Part shown: piece by piece, positions 5,590 to 7,186 of the stretch
Layout of the letters: every line of letters starts with the position of its first letter
Numbering within the stretch: position 1 is the first letter of the stretch
Source of the DNA: Georgenia sp.
Lineage (GTDB): Bacteria > Actinomycetota > Actinomycetes > Actinomycetales > Actinomycetaceae
Direction of reading: 5' to 3'
DNA length: 7,186 nt
Assembly: GCA_027322565.1 (NCBI GenBank)
Contig: DAHVRG010000059.1
Span: 1-7,186 of the forward strand
Program-made: the position numbers and the translations under genes
The notes under the pieces: model-generated
What the model saw: the letters and a program-made list of their open reading frames with translations, nothing else
Database searches by the model: none
What the model was told of the DNA's origin: nothing

Positions 5590-6083
5590 CCCTGGGCATG
5601 ATCTGGGCCCAGGCCCACGACCGGGTGATCGGCCGGGACAACGACCTGCCCTGGCACCTGCCCGAGGACCTGCGCCACTTCCGCCGGACGACGGCCGGAC
5701 ACGCCGTCGTCATGGGTCGGCTGCAGTGGGAGTCGCTGCCCGAGCGCCTCCGCCCGCTGCCCGGGCGGCGCAACATCGTCCTGTCGCGCAACCCGCGGTT
5801 CACCGCACCGGGCGCGGAGGTCGTGGACAGCCTGCCCGCGGCCCTCGAGCTCGTGGGCAGCGAGGACGCGTGGATCTGCGGTGGGGCCCAGGTCTACGAG
5901 GAGGCCCTGCCCCACGCGGACCTCCTCGTCGTCACGCAGATCGACCACCCGGTGGACGGTGACCGGCACGCCCCGGTCATCGGCCCGGAGTGGCGGGTCA
6001 CCGCGCAGGACCCTGACGACGGCGGCTGGCACGTCGCCGAGAACGGTATGCGGTTCCGCATCCTCACCTACCGCCGGGGCTGA
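5586..6083 (+). CDS. dfrA: Dihydrofolate reductase
   Basis: 165 residues. It reduces dihydrofolate to tetrahydrofolate with NADPH and so recycles the product of ThyA encoded just before it (ATGA overlap, translational coupling). DHFR is the target of trimethoprim-class antifolates. Visible family motifs: [10 protein letters not shown] (about 7-16), LPWHLPEDL with the catalytic acid Asp28, MGRxxWESLP at 43-52, [13 protein letters not shown] (56-68), the NADPH-binding [13 protein letters not shown] (97-109) and TQID (117-120). One position is odd: the family has Thr in the MGRxTWES motif (Thr46 of E. coli), whereas this protein reads MGRLQWES, with Gln47. The ATG at 5586 gives the usual distance to VIG; a start at Met5 would be too short. 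The gene is also called folA. Its 3' end overlaps the convergent acetyltransferase gene by 20 bases. Confidence 0.97.
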   Translation: MTLGMIWAQAHDRVIGRDNDLPWHLPEDLRHFRRTTAGHAVVMGRLQWESLPERLRPLPGRRNIVLSRNPRFTAPGAEVVDSLPAALELVGSEDAWICGGAQVYEEALPHADLLVVTQIDHPVDGDRHAPVIGPEWRVTAQDPDDGGWHVAENGMRFRILTYRRG

Positions 6084-6678
6084 CCTCCGCGAGCGGGTCG
6101 AGCTCGCGGCGCATGACCCAGCGCAGGCGGCCGTCACTGTGGGCGGCCGTCTCGGCGACACGTTCGAAGCCATGGGCGGCGAACAGCTCCGTCGTCCCGA
6201 CGTACCCGGCCACGGGGTGGACACGGGTCCCGTCCCCGACATCGACCGGATAGCCCTCGACCACCTCGGCGCCGTGGGCGGCAGCATGGGCCACGGCCCC
6301 GTCGAGCAACGTGTGCATGAGGCCGCGGCGGCGGTACCCCGCCCGGACGACGAAACACACCGCCACCCACGCGTCGCGCTCGTCGAGGACCGGGATGGTG
6401 CGCGATCTCAGCAGCCGGCGGTAGCTGCTCCGCGGCGCGATCGAGCACCAGCCCGCTGCGGCGCCGTCGACGTAGGCGAGCACGCCCGGGCCCGGTTCGC
6501 TCTCGCACAGCCGCCGCATGAGCTCCGGACGGTCGTCGTTGGACACCCGGGAGTCGCGGTAGGACATGCACCAGCAGGCACCGACCCCGGGCCTGGCCCC
6601 AAGGACGGTGGCGACGTCCTCGAAACGCCCGACGGCGGGGTGCACGACGACGGTGGGAGCAGCACCGGCGGCGTCCAT
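6064..6678 (-). CDS. GNAT family N-acetyltransferase
   Basis: 204 residues. GNAT enzymes move an acetyl group from acetyl-CoA to an amine of a small molecule or protein; the substrate here is not known. The acetyl-CoA loop is seen at about 105-121 (VAVCFVVRAGYRRRGLM: strand, then R-R-x-G-type loop and helix), followed by HTLLDGAVAHAAAHGAEVVEGYPVD and the C-terminal motif TTELFAAHGFERVAET (162-177). The N-terminal ACWCMSYRD (34-42) with a Cys-Trp-Cys is a feature of one actinobacterial GNAT subgroup and may take part in substrate binding; that role is a guess. The ATG at 6678 is chosen because a TANNNT box lies seven bases upstream and no earlier conserved sequence is visible. It lies 30 bases downstream of the hydrolase gene on the same strand and converges with dfrA. 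Confidence 0.9.
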   Translation of the reverse strand: MDAAGAAPTVVVHPAVGRFEDVATVLGARPGVGACWCMSYRDSRVSNDDRPELMRRLCESEPGPGVLAYVDGAAAGWCSIAPRSSYRRLLRSRTIPVLDERDAWVAVCFVVRAGYRRRGLMHTLLDGAVAHAAAHGAEVVEGYPVDVGDGTRVHPVAGYVGTTELFAAHGFERVAETAAHSDGRLRWVMRRELDPLAEVSPGGR

Positions 6679-6691
6679 GTCGGCAACGGTA
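6678..6691 (-). promoter_or_regulatory. Probable leaderless promoter of the GNAT gene
   Basis: On the minus strand TACCGT (6691 down to 6686) fits TANNNT and is followed by seven bases and then the ATG at 6678. No Shine-Dalgarno is present between them. This matches the arrangement in front of thyA. Confidence 0.5.
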
Positions 6692-6708
6692 GCGGGACGC
6701 CCCGGGCT

Positions 6709-7186
6709 TCACGAGCGCTTGCCGCCCCCGGCTCGGGCGAGGACGGCGTCGGCCACGGCCTCCGGGGCGAGCTCGGGCAGCCAGTGCCCCGCGTCGAGGG
6801 GGACGAAGCGGTAGTCGGCCGCGACGTGTCGCTCGGTGCGCCGGGCCGCGACCTCACCGAGGAACGGGTCGTGGCGCCCCCACAGGTAGGTCGTCGGGAC
6901 GGTCACCGGGCGAGGACGCATCCGGGTGAGCGGGACGGCGCGGTACCAGCCGAGGGCGGCGCGGGCCGCACCCGGCTCACGCATGCGCCGCTGGTAGTGG
7001 CGTGCCGGTCCGGGCGGGAGCCCGGTGCCCGTGAGCGCCGCCTCCAGGCGGTGGCGCAGGAGGAGCTCGGGGAGCCCCGGAAGCTGGAAGAAGCCCATGT
7101 ACGCGGAGCGGAGCAGCTGCGCGGAGCGCACGGTCGCGGCCGTCAGGGCGGCGGGGTGCGGGGTCGAGAGGGCAGTGAGCGTGGCG
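6709..7186 (-). CDS. Alpha/beta hydrolase, epoxide hydrolase-like, C-terminal part (5' partial)
   Basis: The frame is open from the window edge and gives 158 residues, so the start lies outside; the GTG at 7131 is internal because conserved sequence precedes it. The visible part opens with LTALSTPHPAAL, the strand and turn that follow the nucleophile elbow in epoxide hydrolase/haloalkane dehalogenase-like proteins, followed by a cap region with LLRSAYMGFFQLPGLPE. The catalytic acid is probably the Asp of YLWGRHDPFLG and the base the His of LDAGHWLPELAPEAV, both in the expected places near the end. The nucleophile, with its G-x-D/S-x-G elbow, is cut off, so epoxide hydrolase, dehalogenase or esterase activity cannot be told apart. 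The end PEAVADAVLARAGGGKRS is typical of the final helix. It may be read through into the GNAT gene 30 bases downstream. Confidence 0.88.
   Translation of the reverse strand, partial: ATLTALSTPHPAALTAATVRSAQLLRSAYMGFFQLPGLPELLLRHRLEAALTGTGLPPGPARHYQRRMREPGAARAALGWYRAVPLTRMRPRPVTVPTTYLWGRHDPFLGEVAARRTERHVAADYRFVPLDAGHWLPELAPEAVADAVLARAGGGKRS

Overview
The window comes from a very GC-rich actinobacterium. The evidence is the strong G/C bias at third codon positions, ATGA/TGATG start-stop overlaps, TANNNT boxes placed 6-7 bases before start codons with no Shine-Dalgarno (leaderless pattern), and a HAIR-like plus a CIRCE heat-shock operator. The gene set fits Micrococcales-type organisms, but I cannot fix the genus from sequence alone. 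No tRNA, rRNA, CRISPR array, insertion sequence or prophage gene is visible, and no gap between genes exceeds about 140 bases.

Left part, + strand (1-2793): the tail of a probable DUF58 protein is translationally coupled to a large membrane-anchored transglutaminase of the TgpA/DUF3488 type. This is the usual end of a MoxR ATPase - DUF58 - transglutaminase cell-envelope cluster. The transglutaminase carries an unusual run of five DG turns every 9-10 residues just before its catalytic core. A strong hairpin terminator follows.

Middle left, + strand (2858-4050): an OsmC/Ohr-like thiol peroxidase, probably expressed from a leaderless promoter, overlaps by one base a small membrane-associated protein of uncertain, EcsC-like kind.

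Middle, + strand (4051-4671): a regulatory region of about 140 bases holds a HAIR-like inverted repeat (HspR type) and a near-perfect CIRCE element (HrcA type), then a perfect Shine-Dalgarno, in front of a small heat-shock protein (Hsp20). This apparent double heat-shock control is the most interesting regulatory point in the window. Two GC hairpins close the gene.

Middle right, + strand (4768-6083): thymidylate synthase (thyA) and dihydrofolate reductase (dfrA/folA) overlap by 4 bases. ThyA consumes methylene-tetrahydrofolate and yields dihydrofolate, which DHFR recycles, so the pair is a functional unit.

Right end, - strand (6064-7186): a GNAT acetyltransferase converges on dfrA with a 20-base overlap. 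Upstream of it on the same strand lies an alpha/beta hydrolase of the epoxide-hydrolase-like type, cut by the window edge.

Most of the window is ordinary chromosomal housekeeping and stress DNA. I see no sign of a wholly new system. The points worth checking are the hsp20 control region, the DG-repeat insert in the transglutaminase and a substituted residue in the DHFR cofactor motif.
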